DNA of 64,000 nt from Adiantum capillus-veneris (GCA_014529385.2 CM043943.1:150755092-150819091), one strand, 5' to 3'; counted from the first letter of the stretch, positions 21,780-34,249 are shown. The notes: a model not told the origin generated them from the sequence alone. Translations and numbers: made by a program.

Positions 21780-21834
21780 ACTTGAAGCTCCTATTATGAG
21801 CTAGAACCTGGAATGTGCAGGGAGATCGGGGATG

Positions 21835-21836
<2 letters not shown>

Positions 21837-21897
<61 letters not shown>
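21837..21897. repeat. (GA)n microsatellite
   Basis: About 60 bp of uninterrupted GA. Confidence 0.95.
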
Positions 21898-21898
<1 letters not shown>

Positions 21899-22198
21899 AT
21901 CCTTTCACATACACGTAGGCTGGGTTCAGACGAAGGCGCCTGTGGTAATGGGTGAACAGCTTGAAGACCAGGCATTTGAGCGAACGGAGGGCCAACGCGC
22001 TCACTGTTTCTGCACAATCCGCAAATTCCGTTGAAAAGGAATCGCTGTAGTCCACGGAGGATGTACAAGTGACAGCCTTGCCGCTTTCTCTGCCTCCAGC
22101 TCATCTGAACCCAACCATAGAAAGATAGAGCACTCCCACTCTCTATTGCATGCTATGGCCCCCACCTTGCGCACAAAGACCTTGCCATGCCCCCACAT

Positions 22199-22279
<81 letters not shown>
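22199..22279. repeat. G37-(GA)22 purine tract
   Basis: A run of about 37 G directly joined to about 44 bp of GA, all purine on the plus strand. Such a tract could form quadruplex or triplex DNA. The length of the homopolymer may be an assembly estimate. Confidence 0.9.
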
Positions 22280-22281
<2 letters not shown>

Positions 22282-22571
22282 TGCAATACCTGATTCATCA
22301 TCTCCCTTATCCCATTAGCTCTCTACAACAACAATGCAACTCGTCACATGGGCAAAAGCAGCCAATTGCTTTGTGTTTCTTCATTGCCTCTACAGGCTTC
22401 TCTCCCTTATGAGTGCTTATTACCTCGTTCAACCAATGCGAACTTGAAAGCTTCTTTTCCATGATTCTCTTTTGTCTTTGTAATGAGTATCTCCTGCTCT
22501 CCAACCAATCAAAACAATAGAAAATTTTTATGTTTTAAGAAAATAATTTTTCTTTTTCACTAACAAAAAGG

Positions 22572-22691
22572 GAATACATCACTATGGCCTTAGCCCTTTG
22601 GGCAAGCCAAAAAGAAGCTATGCTTGCCATTGCCTTGGTCACCATGTATGCCAAATATGGTGTACTTCAGAAAGCACAAAAACTGACTTGA
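22572..22691 (+). pseudogene. PPR protein fragment
   Basis: A 39-codon frame ends '...AIALVTMYAKYGVLQKAQKLT' and a TGA. 'ALV.MYAK.G.L..A..L' is the classic first helix pair of the P/PLS-type PPR repeat. Nothing before or after continues the family, so it is an isolated relic. Confidence 0.5.
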
Positions 22692-25600
22692 GTAGCTTCT
22701 TGTAAATGATGTCGACCCTACACCGTCTATGCACTACTATCAATCATTGCTCAAAAGAGGAACATTTTTAAAGTCAGGGCCTTCGCACAAACAGGTTGTA
22801 CGTTGCCTTCACAACATTAATCAAGCTACAGATTGTATGCATAACAGCTATTGAAGGGCAATGAGTAGCACATGAGGATGACGACCAACCAAGCTAGGAT
22901 ACCTTTCTGTACTATCATGCTGTTTCTATGAGATCTGGGTGAAATTCAACCTCATGAGTTATGATTTTATTTCGAAACTATTGGTGTTGATTCAAACCCT
23001 GTAAATTGTTTCTCTCCAACATCACACTAGATGTCCCCACCCTCCCAAGTAGGCTTTGGCGAAGCCCTAAGTCTCGTAGCCTTTGGCACCCAGTGTGCTA
23101 AAGCTCGCACGACCTTGCAATATCTTCTTGTTTTGCAGATCAAATAAAGAGCTTGCTAGAGCCTTCGTCAAGATCTTTGACTCCATTATAATGCAAGCTA
23201 GCCGGCTACAGAACCAGCTAGGAAATATATCCTCAGTCCCCATCGCCGTCCACCTTCCTTGTGGGGGACATGGTAGCAGAGATTTTAGATGCCGTTACGA
23301 AAGAAGACACTTACCCCGTCGTTGCAAGTGTAGAGAAAGGGGTGGATTACGCATTTGATTTTAGCATTTTCACGAATGTGTGGTGACTAGAAGATCTGGC
23401 GATGGTGCGGAGGAAGAAAGACGAGCTATATGGAGAAGCCATTGTGACCACTATTGATGGAGTAGTGAGGGTGCTGAAGGGGTTGGTGATGAGGAAGGTG
23501 GTGTTGTGCCGGTGGATGATGTGGTTGGTGGTGGTCACTCGCATGCTCAAGGCACATCAGCTAACAGTTTGGAGCAAGTTCTTGCGCAGGAACATTAAGA
23601 AGTATGTGATAGAGGAGGGGATGCACGTCATATCACAAGGAGTTTTACAAAAATTACAAAATTGTAAGCATGGCGCTTTTCTCACATTGAGTTTGAATGC
23701 TTACTTTTGTTAGCCTCATGCTCCGAGGACTGAGGTTCTCCTTTGTCGTACTTCTGTGATCAATGAGTGGTCCCAGCAAGCTGTGCTAGAGTTGGTAGTT
23801 CTACATTGTAAACTCAATCCTTTCTTTATAAACTCATCAATTTTTTAATACACTATCACACAAGGACTCAAAGGCATAACTTGTTTCTTGTAAGCTTAAT
23901 AAGATTTTTGCAAAAATTGAACGACCAAGAGTTCAACATCCTACCCTTGGATCCAAGGCTGAATCAACGACGATGATACAAGCTCATCCAATGACACTGA
24001 TAAAGCTACACTGCAGAGCGCACGTTGATGTCAAGATATCTACATTGCCGACTTGCTGCAAGCTCAAGTGATCCTTGTGTACAAGATGCTTTGTCATGTA
24101 GTAGATGTTGACAATCTGTTGCTTGGGTCGATGCAACATAGTAGTACATGTGGTGTAGAGGATTGATAATGGCCATCACACTCCTCCATGTTGTCCAATT
24201 GTCCCCGATGTCAAATATCAACTGTCATCATTTCAGATCTCATCTTCTGCTTTTGCCTCCTTGGATGTCAATAGACCACTTTGGAAGACCATCTCACGTC
24301 TGAACCACTTTCATGTCCGTCTTAGTTTAAGGAGTTTTAGTAGAACACAAAGTTAATATTGCTTCAAACGGTTTGAATTTTTTATTTCAACAGTATAGTA
24401 TAGATTCGAAACAACATAATGATGCATCCCCCAACTCAGTGTTCGAAGCCTCCTGATTGAGCCATTCTACTATAATGATTGCGCTGGAAGTAATGAACTG
24501 ACAATAAACCCTGCAGAGTCTATAACATAGAACAATATGAAGTTATCTCTGCTTCTCTTTCCCCTAATCAAATTTAATTGGATGCAAGTATGGTTTGCAA
24601 GACTCTTGTAGAAAAACAGCCATAACTCTTTATGTTGTGGACCCTTGACATAAAATATAAAGTTAGCTATGCTTCTCTTTAAGCAATATTTTCTATCATT
24701 TATATTTGTCTTGACTCCTATTTTGTGTCTGACAGAGAGGACATATAATCACAATAGTGGACGTTTCGATTGCAAAAGCGCATCTCCATCTCGACAATAT
24801 TGCAAGGTTCATTATCTGCATCCAATTCCCTATGCCTATACGTTTCCTTGGCGCAACACATAAATTCTACGAGGCAGGGCACGACTTCCGTTTCTTATTA
24901 TTTCTAGAGAGACCACAATGCCAACTCTCCACCATACTTCTGTAAGGCACTTTTGCATGACATGCACTGTATATTTAGCATTTCACTTTGCGCCTAACTA
25001 CAAGATGAAATGTTTAACTATTCACATTGCTTTTATGTAGCTTGATTCAACCATTGTCCTCCGGTTTGCACAATTGGACAACACCCATACACGATTTCAG
25101 GTCGATAGTGTAGCTCAATTTTTAAGTCTGTTCATACTTTTTGTATTTTTTGAGTTTGTCAATGCTTCCTTCTCGATCATTGAATCTATATATCAAAGAT
25201 ATGAACTTCTTTCTCACAGAATGGCAATTCAACTTATGTATTGCAATACTCAATGCACTCTATACATATTTACTTTATTCTTAGGTGGTTGATGTGAATC
25301 TAAGTATGTCCTAGTTTGGCAATGCATCTTATATATTGCAGCCCAACATTCTCCTCTTAATAACCGTTTTGTAGCACAATGACAACCCTTTATCCCAACG
25401 TTTCTCTCCTCGAATATGTTTTGCACTAGCTTGTGTGATCGAAAGCCAATACTCCTTGCTCCCTCTGCCGACTGTGACAACCCATAACACTCTCTCTCTC
25501 TCTCCCGCACCTGCTCATCTTCTTCTGCTCTCTGCTTGTTGCATCGTGCGACAGCTTCCATTCCCTTTGGAAAAGGATTTCGCTTGCTATAGAACACACA

Positions 25601-26200
25601 TAACACATAGCAGAGAGCAGAAGGCGACGTGCAGATGAGCGCGCTCCGCATAGAGATTGAGGTTGACTTGCAGAGGAGTGGGAGATGGCTGGGAGCTGTA
25701 GTGCGACACACGGGGGGGGGGGGGGGATGAGCTGTTGTTTTTTTATTTGTGCAGCTTCAAAAAAGCAGCAGCTGAAAGTGCCTGCTCTAGTGGCTACATG
25801 AGCAGTCGAAGGGCAATCTTATGCCTGGCGAGGGTTCGAATGCGTCCTATCCTTTTACTTGGGTAGTGATCTTACTAGTGAATCATGGAGTTGAGAGAAT
25901 CTCAGAGAGCATCCGGGAACTAATGAATAAAATAAGCGATGAGCCAATACGTACGCCAATACGCACTTGATGTCAATCAACGTATTTCCTTATGTTCTGT
26001 AGATGTTCTATAGCAACGCCCACCAAGCAAGACTAATTTGGTAACTTTCTCTAGTATATTTTATGGATATGCCGTCCGGACTTGTATGAAAAAAGGCTTC
26101 CATGGTTGAGGTGCCGTGCGAAGTGGGCCACACGTGTAGGCGCTTCAATTTCTTGAGAGGCCAGTCGGTTCATCTTCGCCCTCGCTGAGGCTCGCTCTGC
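22692..26200. other. Noncoding stretch, a few unassigned frames
   Basis: No gene is recognised over 3.5 kb. The segment 23083-23713 has the best coding look, with frames on the plus strand including 'FVKIFDSIIMQASRLQNQLG' and 'MVRRKKDELYGEAIVTTIDG'. It needs shifts between frames, and no family comes to mind. A short CT tract lies at 25491-25505 and a G-run at 25712-25726. The last few hundred bases are the likely promoter region of the RING gene. Confidence 0.4.
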
Positions 26201-26207
26201 TATAAAC
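26201..26207 (+). promoter_or_regulatory. TATA box of the RING-finger gene
   Basis: 'tataaac' lies in a local CG-rich setting about 620 bp before the proposed ATG. This implies a long 5' leader, possibly with an intron, since acceptor-like sites such as 'tcctgttgcag' precede the ATG. Confidence 0.5.
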
Positions 26208-26826
26208 GGCGTAATTTCGTTCCCCCTGTATACATTCGCGAGGCACAGATTTTGCGTTCAAACGTACGCGAGGCAACAGATTTTTACACAGGTATTTCTA
26301 GCTTCCTCCTCGTCGTCGAGGCTAGGGTTTCCATCTACTCAGGAGACAAAGAGGGCAGGTGCTTTCATTGTCTTCTTCAGGGTTCGCTGTGTCTCCGTGT
26401 TTTTTCTTTCTCACCCTATCTTCCATCCCGAGATTGCGTTCTCTGAAGAAGATTATCCGAATATTTGAGAAGAGGAAGCTGGTAGTACCACTCTGAAAGA
26501 AGCTTTTCCCCCCCTCTTTCGCATGGTACGTCTAATTAGTCAATGGAACCGCAGATCTTGTTTCGTTGCTAAGAGCAGATAGCCTGCCATGCTGGTCTTC
26601 CCCTTCCATTCCTCCGTTTTCTCACACCCCGACTCAAACTACCCGGCAAGGTTTGTGTGGGAAAGTCCTGCAACAATCATCCATGTCAGGTGCATAGCTC
26701 TCCAGAAGAAAGGCAACCTGCGTGTACATCCCCCCAGGTTTGTTGATAAAGGTGGAGGTTGACAAGAAAGGTCCAGCATTGTTTGTACAGATACCTCCTG
26801 TTGCAGCAGCGAGCAAAGGCAGTTCC

Positions 26827-28303
26827 ATGGCAGGTATGGATGCATCTACTGCTTTAATGGGCAATGTGGAATGTGAGGGCTCTGGCAGAATAGCGAATAT
26901 GAAACGCATGTGTGTTCCTCTTTCAACCACTCTCAGTGTGGAGGATGTGGCGAGTGATGCTGGTACTGACAACCCCAGCGAGCAGGGACTTGTATCTTTT
27001 GCCACAACTAGTATGGACAATGGTTTCGATATGTTATGTGTGCAGCCAAAGCTGGGAGTGAATGATGAGGTGCCCGGATCCTCTGCAATTTTGGATAATG
27101 TAGGAGACTGTGCCACTGTTGGTCATCCTTCAGGTGTAGAACATCTTTGCAGCCTTACCCTGGTATGAGTTAAATGCTTCACATGCTACTCTTGGTTTTG
27201 TTTCTTTTGTTATGCACACACCATTTGGAGTTTTGGCAAATTGGCAAATGTGGAGGCTATATCATAGCACTGTCGGGTCTGTATATATGGGATTGTTGAT
27301 TGAGAATTGCCTCTGGTAGTGCTAGCTTAATGATGGCTTTTTCTGCTAGTCCATCGTGGTGGGAGTAGTAATGCTTTCATTGCTGCTGCTATTTTGATGT
27401 TCTTGTGTAGCTGTTAGCTTGCCTTCTATGTTTTTTCAAAGGTCTAGTAGTGGTTGGGGTCTGCCAGATATTGGTTTTGAGTGTGGCCGGGGTTTGCATT
27501 ATGTATCATAAGTTGCCTTTGTTATTTATCTGCAGAACTTAGAGAAAGGTAAGAATTTAATTGAATTTCTGGGCACTAAGGTGACACAGCTCTGTGCAAT
27601 CTGTCATGACAAAATAAAAGCAGAAGAGACTGCTGAGATTAAAGGTTGTGAACATTCCTACTGGTGAGTTTTTACACTGTTGTGTACTCTTTGGGCATAT
27701 TACAGACCTGAAGTATAGGGCCTGAGGGCATGTCTTTTTTCTTATGTGCAGCGTGACATGTATATTGCGCTGGGCATCCTACAAAACAGAGCCATGGTGC
27801 CCTCAATGCAGACTGCCATTTTCTTCCCTCTACGTTTACAGAGCATTAGACGGAAGGTAATTATTTGTTAGGAAGACTTGTTTTACTGCCTGATTTATTT
27901 TACAATTTTCTTATAGAATTGTGGTCTGTTTTGTAGCCTTTCAGATTATATGTTTGAAGAGAGTGTGTGCCTTCTTCTGAGGGCATTCTGGTTCAAGCCT
28001 TTAGTGGTTCAGGAACCTGAAGAGCAGGATGATTACCAGGATGATTACGATGCTTGTGAGGAGTCTTACTACACTTCTAGTTTGCGCTTAGGAAATAGAA
28101 GATGGGGGGATTCTGGGTATGTCCGTGCAGGTCGCCGGGAGGCTAGGCCAGTCGTTGCCCGTCAGGTTATCGAGTCTGGTGGTGGCGTGAGCTCATCTTC
28201 CAGGCAGGCAAAGGGCAAAGAACAGGTGAAGGAAGCTGTGGGACGAAGAGCCCGCCGTGCACAGAAGCGTGAACAGCTTGACAAGATGTCCAGTAAAAAG
28301 TAG
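26827..28303 (+). CDS. RING-HC finger protein, probable E3 ubiquitin ligase
   Basis: Four exons with clean GT-AG introns: 26827-27162, 27536-27663, 27752-27856 and 27937-28303, giving 311 residues. Residues 1-112 form a Ser/Asp-rich, uncharacterised N-terminus. The RING (about 132-168) is C-x2-C-x14-C-x-H-x2-C-x2-C-x12-C-x2-C, starting 'CAICHDK' and ending 'CPQC', so all eight zinc ligands are present. The exon 3-4 join leads into 'SLSDYMFEESVCLLLRAFWF', then an acidic run, 'LRLGNRRWGDSGYVRAGR' and a basic tail. This arrangement matches a small conserved plant RING family I know only as unnamed proteins. RING-HC domains usually recruit E2 enzymes for ubiquitin transfer; substrate unknown. The ATG in 'ttccATGGca' is the first in frame after a stop at 26695; an earlier start through an upstream exon is possible. 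It is the only intact host gene seen. Confidence 0.85.
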
Positions 28304-30093
28304 GAAGCAGTCCAGATTTAGAAACTTTGACTATTGGCCATGGTGACAATGGTGCTGTGTGCCGGAATGGTGTTGGTTTTTTGATGTGATTTTTGGAAAA
28401 ACATGTATATAAACTTGGGTTGTTTTTCTTATGCTCTTACACCACGTTCCGTGTGGTACTGTTTCAATGATGCCTTTTGGTGCCCTGCATATTTTCCTTC
28501 TGAGGTAATTAAAACTGATTGTGTGCGCGTGTTTAGGTTGTATGGTGACCGGTCAGCTTGAACAAGCTGTTCTGAAATGTCAGCTCTAAAATCTACGTTT
28601 GGACGTGAGCATCATGATCTTTGCATGCCAGGGCATGTTAGCACTGGTACCTATCCTGAAATGCCGGGCTCATGGCGTCTAATCATCTATTTAAAGTGTG
28701 CTTCTGCGTGTTAAGACATGTACACTGATAATGTTTTGTTTGTAGGGTTTTGAAAACCATGTGCATTATTTGGAGTGGATTCATTCATCTGTAAATGATT
28801 GTCAAACTGGCTCGGTTGATATGAAAGTGTGTCCTGCTGTATTTTTAGATAAATATGCTGATAATGTATGTGGGCTCTTTCAATCATGTGCTCGAGAATA
28901 TAATGTGTCAATTGCTGGAAGAGGAGGTACGGAAAATTTTGTTTATATTCATGCACACGAGCAAGGCTGCTGAAAACCTACATACAATGTTCTCTGCATA
29001 GACATAGAAGTTTCATCCTGTCTACCTGCATAAATCTAATTCACGTATCTGGATTCCTGGTTTTTTAAAACTCTTGCAAGACAAAGCTTAAGTATGATTT
29101 TCTCGTCGTACTTGAACATGAATTTGCATCTAAATATAGTCAACTCCATGGCCCTTGGTGCTTTCTGTTCTTCGACTACAAGGAGCTATTGCACTGATAT
29201 GGAATAGATGGCACTGTGGCAATGGTTGATGGAAGGTCACCGTGACTATAATCCAAAGGTCATTTCAGTAATTACTGCATGAGTCAGACCTTCGGGTCTT
29301 TGCACCAGTTCAACACAAAATTATCAAGCGGTTAATCAATTGCTTGTTAAGATAACTATGAAAACAAAAATTGAAGCCACAATTCAGGGTTGACATTTGT
29401 TGACAATTCCCAATGATTGTGGAGTCCATGATATCCTTGAAACCCTTGCTCAAATCGAATGGTCTATTAATTGTTGCTTGGAGAAAGCATGTGGTGTTTG
29501 GTGTTTGAATTCCAGAGGTTTCAAAAATATCATCTTGCTGAAATCCTACAAAATCATGGACAACTTAATCTCTTTGCTTGGACTATATATGCTCCATCAT
29601 CATTTGAAAGCCTTTCGAGGCCAGGCTGTTGATCTTCAAGGTGCTTATACTCTTGCTCTTCAAGCTTCTCACACTGGAAGAGCTCATGGAGCTCTTTGCG
29701 ATTTGAGTAATCATTGAGCATGTGGCCAGAAGGACAACCCTTAGAAGGGTTGGGGGTGCCCAAAATAGGGCACCCATGCGAAAATTGTCCATCTACAGTA
29801 TAAAGTGGCAACACATGCGATGTGCACGTGCGCGCATGTGCACACTTGGGATGGCATGTAGAAGCATTATTGTTGTTTTGCAAGATTGGAAGGAAATTTT
29901 CAGGAAAGGAAACTTTCACTAGCATGTTGAGGCACTTCCCTTTGAAGTTGTTCTCGCCTCAAATCATGCAAGCTGACGATGACAAAATCTCCATGTAAGC
30001 TATGATTCTTGCCTCTTTTTTCCCAAATTTTGTGGCATCAGTGCTGAATTTAGCATTGACAACCCTTCCCATGCTGACTAGAAACTTTTGTGA
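28304..30093. other. 3' region of the RING gene and following stretch
   Basis: The first few hundred bases are probably the 3' untranslated region; no clear AATAAA was seen. The rest is mostly noncoding apart from the unassigned frame at 28746-28973. Near 29735-29785 there is a GGGTGCCC...GGGCACCC inverted repeat. Confidence 0.4.
28746..28973 (+). other. Unassigned coding-looking exon
   Basis: After a good acceptor ('ttgtttgtag') the frame reads 'GFENHVHYLEWIHSSV', 'SVDMKVCPAVFLDKYADNV' and 'SCAREYNVSIAG', and a donor-like 'gtacgg' follows near 28926; read through, it ends at a TGA at 28971. The amino-acid make-up looks real. I do not recognise the family, and no neighbouring exons were found. 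Confidence 0.3.
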
Positions 30094-30105
30094 GCTTTGA
30101 TACCA
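30094..30105 (-). other. Primer-binding site of a minus-strand LTR element
   Basis: The minus strand reads TGGTATCAAAGC, the usual PBS of many plant copia elements, one base inside a putative LTR end ('...ATCCTTTCA'). The partner LTR was not found, so only this end is supported. Frames left of it (29554-30090, minus) could be gag remnants but are not recognisable. Confidence 0.5.
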
Positions 30106-32289
30106 CTGAAAGGATGAGGGGACTAGCATGCTTCTTCTCCTCTCAACCATTTTCATTGTCTTAGCAAGTCACTTGGAAACTTTAGGTCTGAATTTCTTTT
30201 TCCTTACATATTTGTTTGATTTTGAATCATTCCCTTGTGTGATGGTCTTGTCCTCCTAGTATTGGTAGATTCCCCTGTTTGCTCTCTCTCTCTATATTGT
30301 CTTTGTATAAGAGTTTTTTGTTGGTGTAGGCCTTTTGTTGGTTGAAATTTGACTAGTCCACTGCTTCTTGGAGTTTGAGAGCCATTATCCATGTGTTACC
30401 CTGATAGAAATCCCTGTGCTTCAAGTAGTCTGATTGGAACAATCGACTCATCATTATCGCACAAGATCCTTTTGATCCATTGCAGATGGCTACTTTCATC
30501 TTTCTTGCTTCAAAGGATTTGGGATTCCTTAAGTTCTTCTTGGATTTTGGATGTTGAGAAGTAGAAGCCTTTGATGGTTGTCTTTGCTTTCTTCAAGCTC
30601 TTCTTGACTTTACCCCTTTCCTTGATTGTCGTTTCCCTTGTTCCTTGGCTACTTTTGGTTTCTCTTCATAGCTACAAGTTGTGGTTTTGGTACTCACAAG
30701 TGAACACCATAATAGCCTTGTCCTTGCAAATTGCATGAGAGGCTATTTATACCTTGTGCTTGTATGTTCCCACTCCCCTTGGATATTCAGGTTGGAATCA
30801 TTAACTAAAACGTAATTGCTTGGCACAAACATTTTTTATCTTGTTTTCTCTGTGCAAGTCTTAGAAAGGATTTTAGTTGTTACACCTTTGGCTTACTTAT
30901 TCATTCTTTGTGCTTATACTGGATCATTTACTAAAAGGTATGTGCTTGGGACAAACACTTATTATCTTGTTTTCTCTTTCCACGTCTTAGAAAGGATATT
31001 TTGGTTGATACATCTTTCGCCTACTAATTTTTCTTTGCTGTATTGAACTATTCTTTGCACTTATCAAAGATTCTTGTGCCATTGTTCCACTCTATAGGTG
31101 GATGCAGCCCTTGGATACTTTTACGTAGATGCATACCAAATTTGGGGGTTGGAAGTTTTGGGAAGCTCCACTTTAGCTTGATCCTTCTCTTGATACACGG
31201 CTTTGGTAATGCAAAGTGTTGAAAATACCAAATCTTGAGGGTGTTGCATGTGGCTTTGTGTTGATCTCTTCCTCTAGTGGTACTTGTATTTGCACCTTCT
31301 TTGGCCTCGGATGATAGGAAAGTGTAGTAGCTCCTTTGTAGCAATGGCCTTATGCCATCCGTTCTCGACGTAAGAATTGCTTCTTTAAACATTTCTCTTG
31401 GAGCCACTAACTTGAGTGCCACCTTCTCTTTGTGCTTTTGAATGCTCAATGTTGCCTCCATCATGCATGTCCTTTTTTGAAGCAAAGGCTTGCCAAGAAT
31501 GCTCCCTACTTGGTTTAAGACCATGTTACGTTTTTCCTCTAGGTGAAGTTGAAGGTCAAGGTTTAGGAAGGCTTTGATAATTCTTATGCATCTCACCAAA
31601 TGCACCAGTAAATGTAGCTATCTTCACAAGCTTTGGTCCTAGAGATTTCCAACAGAAGCCATGTGTCAAACGACACTCTATTGACCATGATAGTAGCAAC
31701 GTTAAGCAACTTACCTTGACCTTGTCTTCAATTTGTACTTCAAAATAATTTCTTTACTTAGCTATTGATTTTGATCATCCTTCATTAAGCCCTAGGTTTC
31801 ACTCGTCGCTAACTTTTGTAGTTGATTCATTAGCAACCTTTATTTCCATTGTGTATTGTGTTGCTTGAGTTGAAAATCGCACATGCCTTTTTCTTGACAT
31901 CTACTTCAATGCCTTTGTTGGTGGGTAAATGTGTAGGAGTATCCTTGGTTAAGCTCTTATCTATTGTGATTTGATCATCTTTTGGAGTTTTACCTTTGAT
32001 AGCTTGACCTAATTCTTCAATTACTCACTTTATAGACTCAGGGAGTGCACCTTTAAATATGTAAGTATTGCACCTGAGTTCACCTTGAGGGGTTTTTCAT
32101 ATTCCAAACAGCTACAAAATTACATGGACAAGACGAGTAACAAAATATGAAAGAAAAGGCGTCTTTTATTCTTGATGAAGTGTGTGTAGAGGGTTTTTGT
32201 AAATACCTCTGGAATGCATGTACTATAGGTATTTTTGAAAGGTGGACCCCCTGGGTAGAATTCTTACGTGGACCTTTCTCTCTAAATTT
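30106..32289. other. Unassigned repeat-like stretch
   Basis: It probably starts with an LTR reading leftwards from 30107. It also contains a tandem duplication (30806-31036) and a minus-strand 185-codon frame (31048-31605) that is Lys/Leu-rich and not recognised. No retroelement catalytic motif was found. Confidence 0.4.
30806..31036. repeat. Tandem duplication, about 118-bp unit
   Basis: The two copies share 'tatcttgttttctct', 'cttagaaaggat' and 'ca.ctttcgcctac'-type strings at a constant offset of about 118 bp; about 80 percent alike by eye. Confidence 0.75.
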
Positions 32290-32559
32290 TTTAGTGCCTA
32301 ACTCTTTAGATTGCCTTGTTTGTTAGGTGGACATGTCCTATGCCCAATCTAAGTTATTAGTGTGCAACATCTCCTAGTTGTAGAAGCCTATGTGGCAGAT
32401 AAGTGCGGGTGTGGCATGCTATCCTAGATAGTATGGCTATGTGTAAGCCAAAGATCCCAGCCTGATATCTATTCCAGCCTTATAAATAAAGGCTATGCTA
32501 TACATATCTTATGCTAAGGTATTATTTGCATATTGTAACTTGAATCCACTTTAGTGAAG

Positions 32560-32562
<3 letters not shown>

Positions 32563-32632
<70 letters not shown>
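32563..32632. repeat. (CT)n, left half of the split LTR tract
   Basis: 70 bp of CT ending at the left edge of the nested copia element; it continues after that element at 34353-34388. Confidence 0.9.
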
Positions 32633-32635
<3 letters not shown>

Positions 32636-32812
32636 GGAAATAGGGTTGAAGGGAAACACACACAACAATAGAGAAGTATATTGCTTAGTGCACAGCCATA
32701 GAATGATGGGCATATATAGAACGCATGGGGGAAAACACCTCCTAGTGGGAAAAAATGCCTCGGTGGCCGTAAGTGTATTTACACACATCACTACCACATA
32801 TGTATGGTATTA
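32633..32812 (-). repeat. Family B 3' LTR
   Basis: The minus strand matches the LTRs at 40875 and 46049: start near 'accatacatatgtggtagtgatg', 'cactaggaggt' and 'atatatgcccatc'. The outer end has 'ccaatg' where the others have 'ccaaca'. Confidence 0.8.
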
Positions 32813-34249
32813 AACCTCCCTTGGGAGTGATGCGATGAACGAGAGCTGGCACATAGTGTATAGGGATGTGCCATGGCCTAAGGACATGATCGATCCACAA
32901 AGGGGAACAAGCCCAAATCTTTGCAAAAAGCTTCAAACTTCTCACGAGGCAATTTGTGAAAAGATCTGCAAGGTTGTCCTCTGTTGGCACATAAACCAAG
33001 CTGAACTCTCCTGCTAAGAGTCTCTCTTTGACATAATGATAATACACCTCAATGTGCTTTATGTGAGCATGAAAAATTGGGTTCCTCACAACTGTCAATG
33101 TGCTCTGACTCTCAATATAGATGATGTTGGATATGACATTGCCAACACCCAACTCACCCATAAGGTGTCTCAGCCATACACAACCATAGCTATGCCGAGT
33201 GCCCTATATTCAGCATCACAATTGGAAGTGGCCACAACAGGTTGCTTCTTGCTAAACCATGATATGCATGTACTATCAAGCATGAAACAAAAAGCACTTG
33301 TGGACACTCACGTGTCAAAGTAACCAGCCCAATTCGAGTTTAAAAAAGCATGTAAATTTGGTGGCAATGATCTTTCCTTGGGATAAAACAAGCCAAGATG
33401 TAAAGTGCCAGTCAAGTAGCAAAAAATCCTCTTGAGATCCTGCTAATGCTTAGACCTTGGGCTATGCATAAATATGCTAACCTCTGAGATTGCAAACTGA
33501 ATATTTGGCCTCATATTGCATACATAAATAAAGGCATCCAACATCAATTTGATAAATAATGACATCAGCAGGATCACCAACATCATGAAGACTCAATTTC
33601 AAACCCGTTTCCATGGGAGTAGACATAGGGTTGCAGTCCAAGTCCAAACTTACATAGCAATGTCTCCATGTAGCTTGTTTGACACAAGGAAAAACCACCA
33701 TCACATTGCTTAACCTGTATGCCCAAGTAATGATGCAACAACCCCAAATCTTTCATCTTGAAGGTAGCATTCATATCAACCAGCAATAATATGTGTCATT
33801 TGGTCCAGTGATCAACAAATCATCAACATAAAGACGATGAGAATTACATCACCCTCACGCTTTACATGCAAAGTGCTTTTTGTTGAACTGTACGAAAGCC
33901 TCGTTTAACCAAATGAGTGTCAGCTTTCTCATACCAAGCACGAGGAGACTGCTTCAACCCATACAAAGCTCTCTTACATTTGCAAAATTTATCTTCCTGT
34001 CTTTTCTTGACAAAATCGTGAGGCTGCATTACATAAACTTCCTCAAATATGTCACCATTCAAAAAAGCATTAACAATGGCTGATTGATGTACATGCACCA
34101 AAATGAGCTGCCAATGCACATAGAAAACACGCAATAGTCATACAACAAGTGGGAGCAAAAGTCTCTTCATAATCTATGCCTTTTCTGTTGTGCGTAACCT
34201 TTTGTAACAAGTCGAGCCTTATAGCTATCAATCTCACCATCTAGCTTAT
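32813..34249 (-). pseudogene. Copia RT-RNase H remnant
   Basis: Minus-strand pieces in order: 'GEIDSYKARLVTKGYAQQK', 'NAFLNGDIFEEVYVMQPHDF', 'ALYGLKQSPRAWYEK', the catalytic 'LYVDDLLITGPN' near 33800-33835, 'FKMKDLGLLHHYLGIQVKQ', and RNase H end 'HIKHIEVYYHYVKERLLAGE'. At least five frameshifts or stops separate them. The YVDD motif itself survives. Confidence 0.85.

Noticed and set aside
23083-23713. Host gene with exons
   Set aside because: Needs frame changes without good splice sites and matches no family I recognise.
25795-25870. tRNA gene or SINE around 'gggttcgaatgcg'
   Set aside because: A T-arm-like string is present, but no cloverleaf or matching A box could be built.
29815-29845. 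Palindrome 'tgtgcacgtgcgcgcatgtgcaca' as a regulatory site
   Set aside because: Alternating purine-pyrimidine sequence with no gene context; probably chance.
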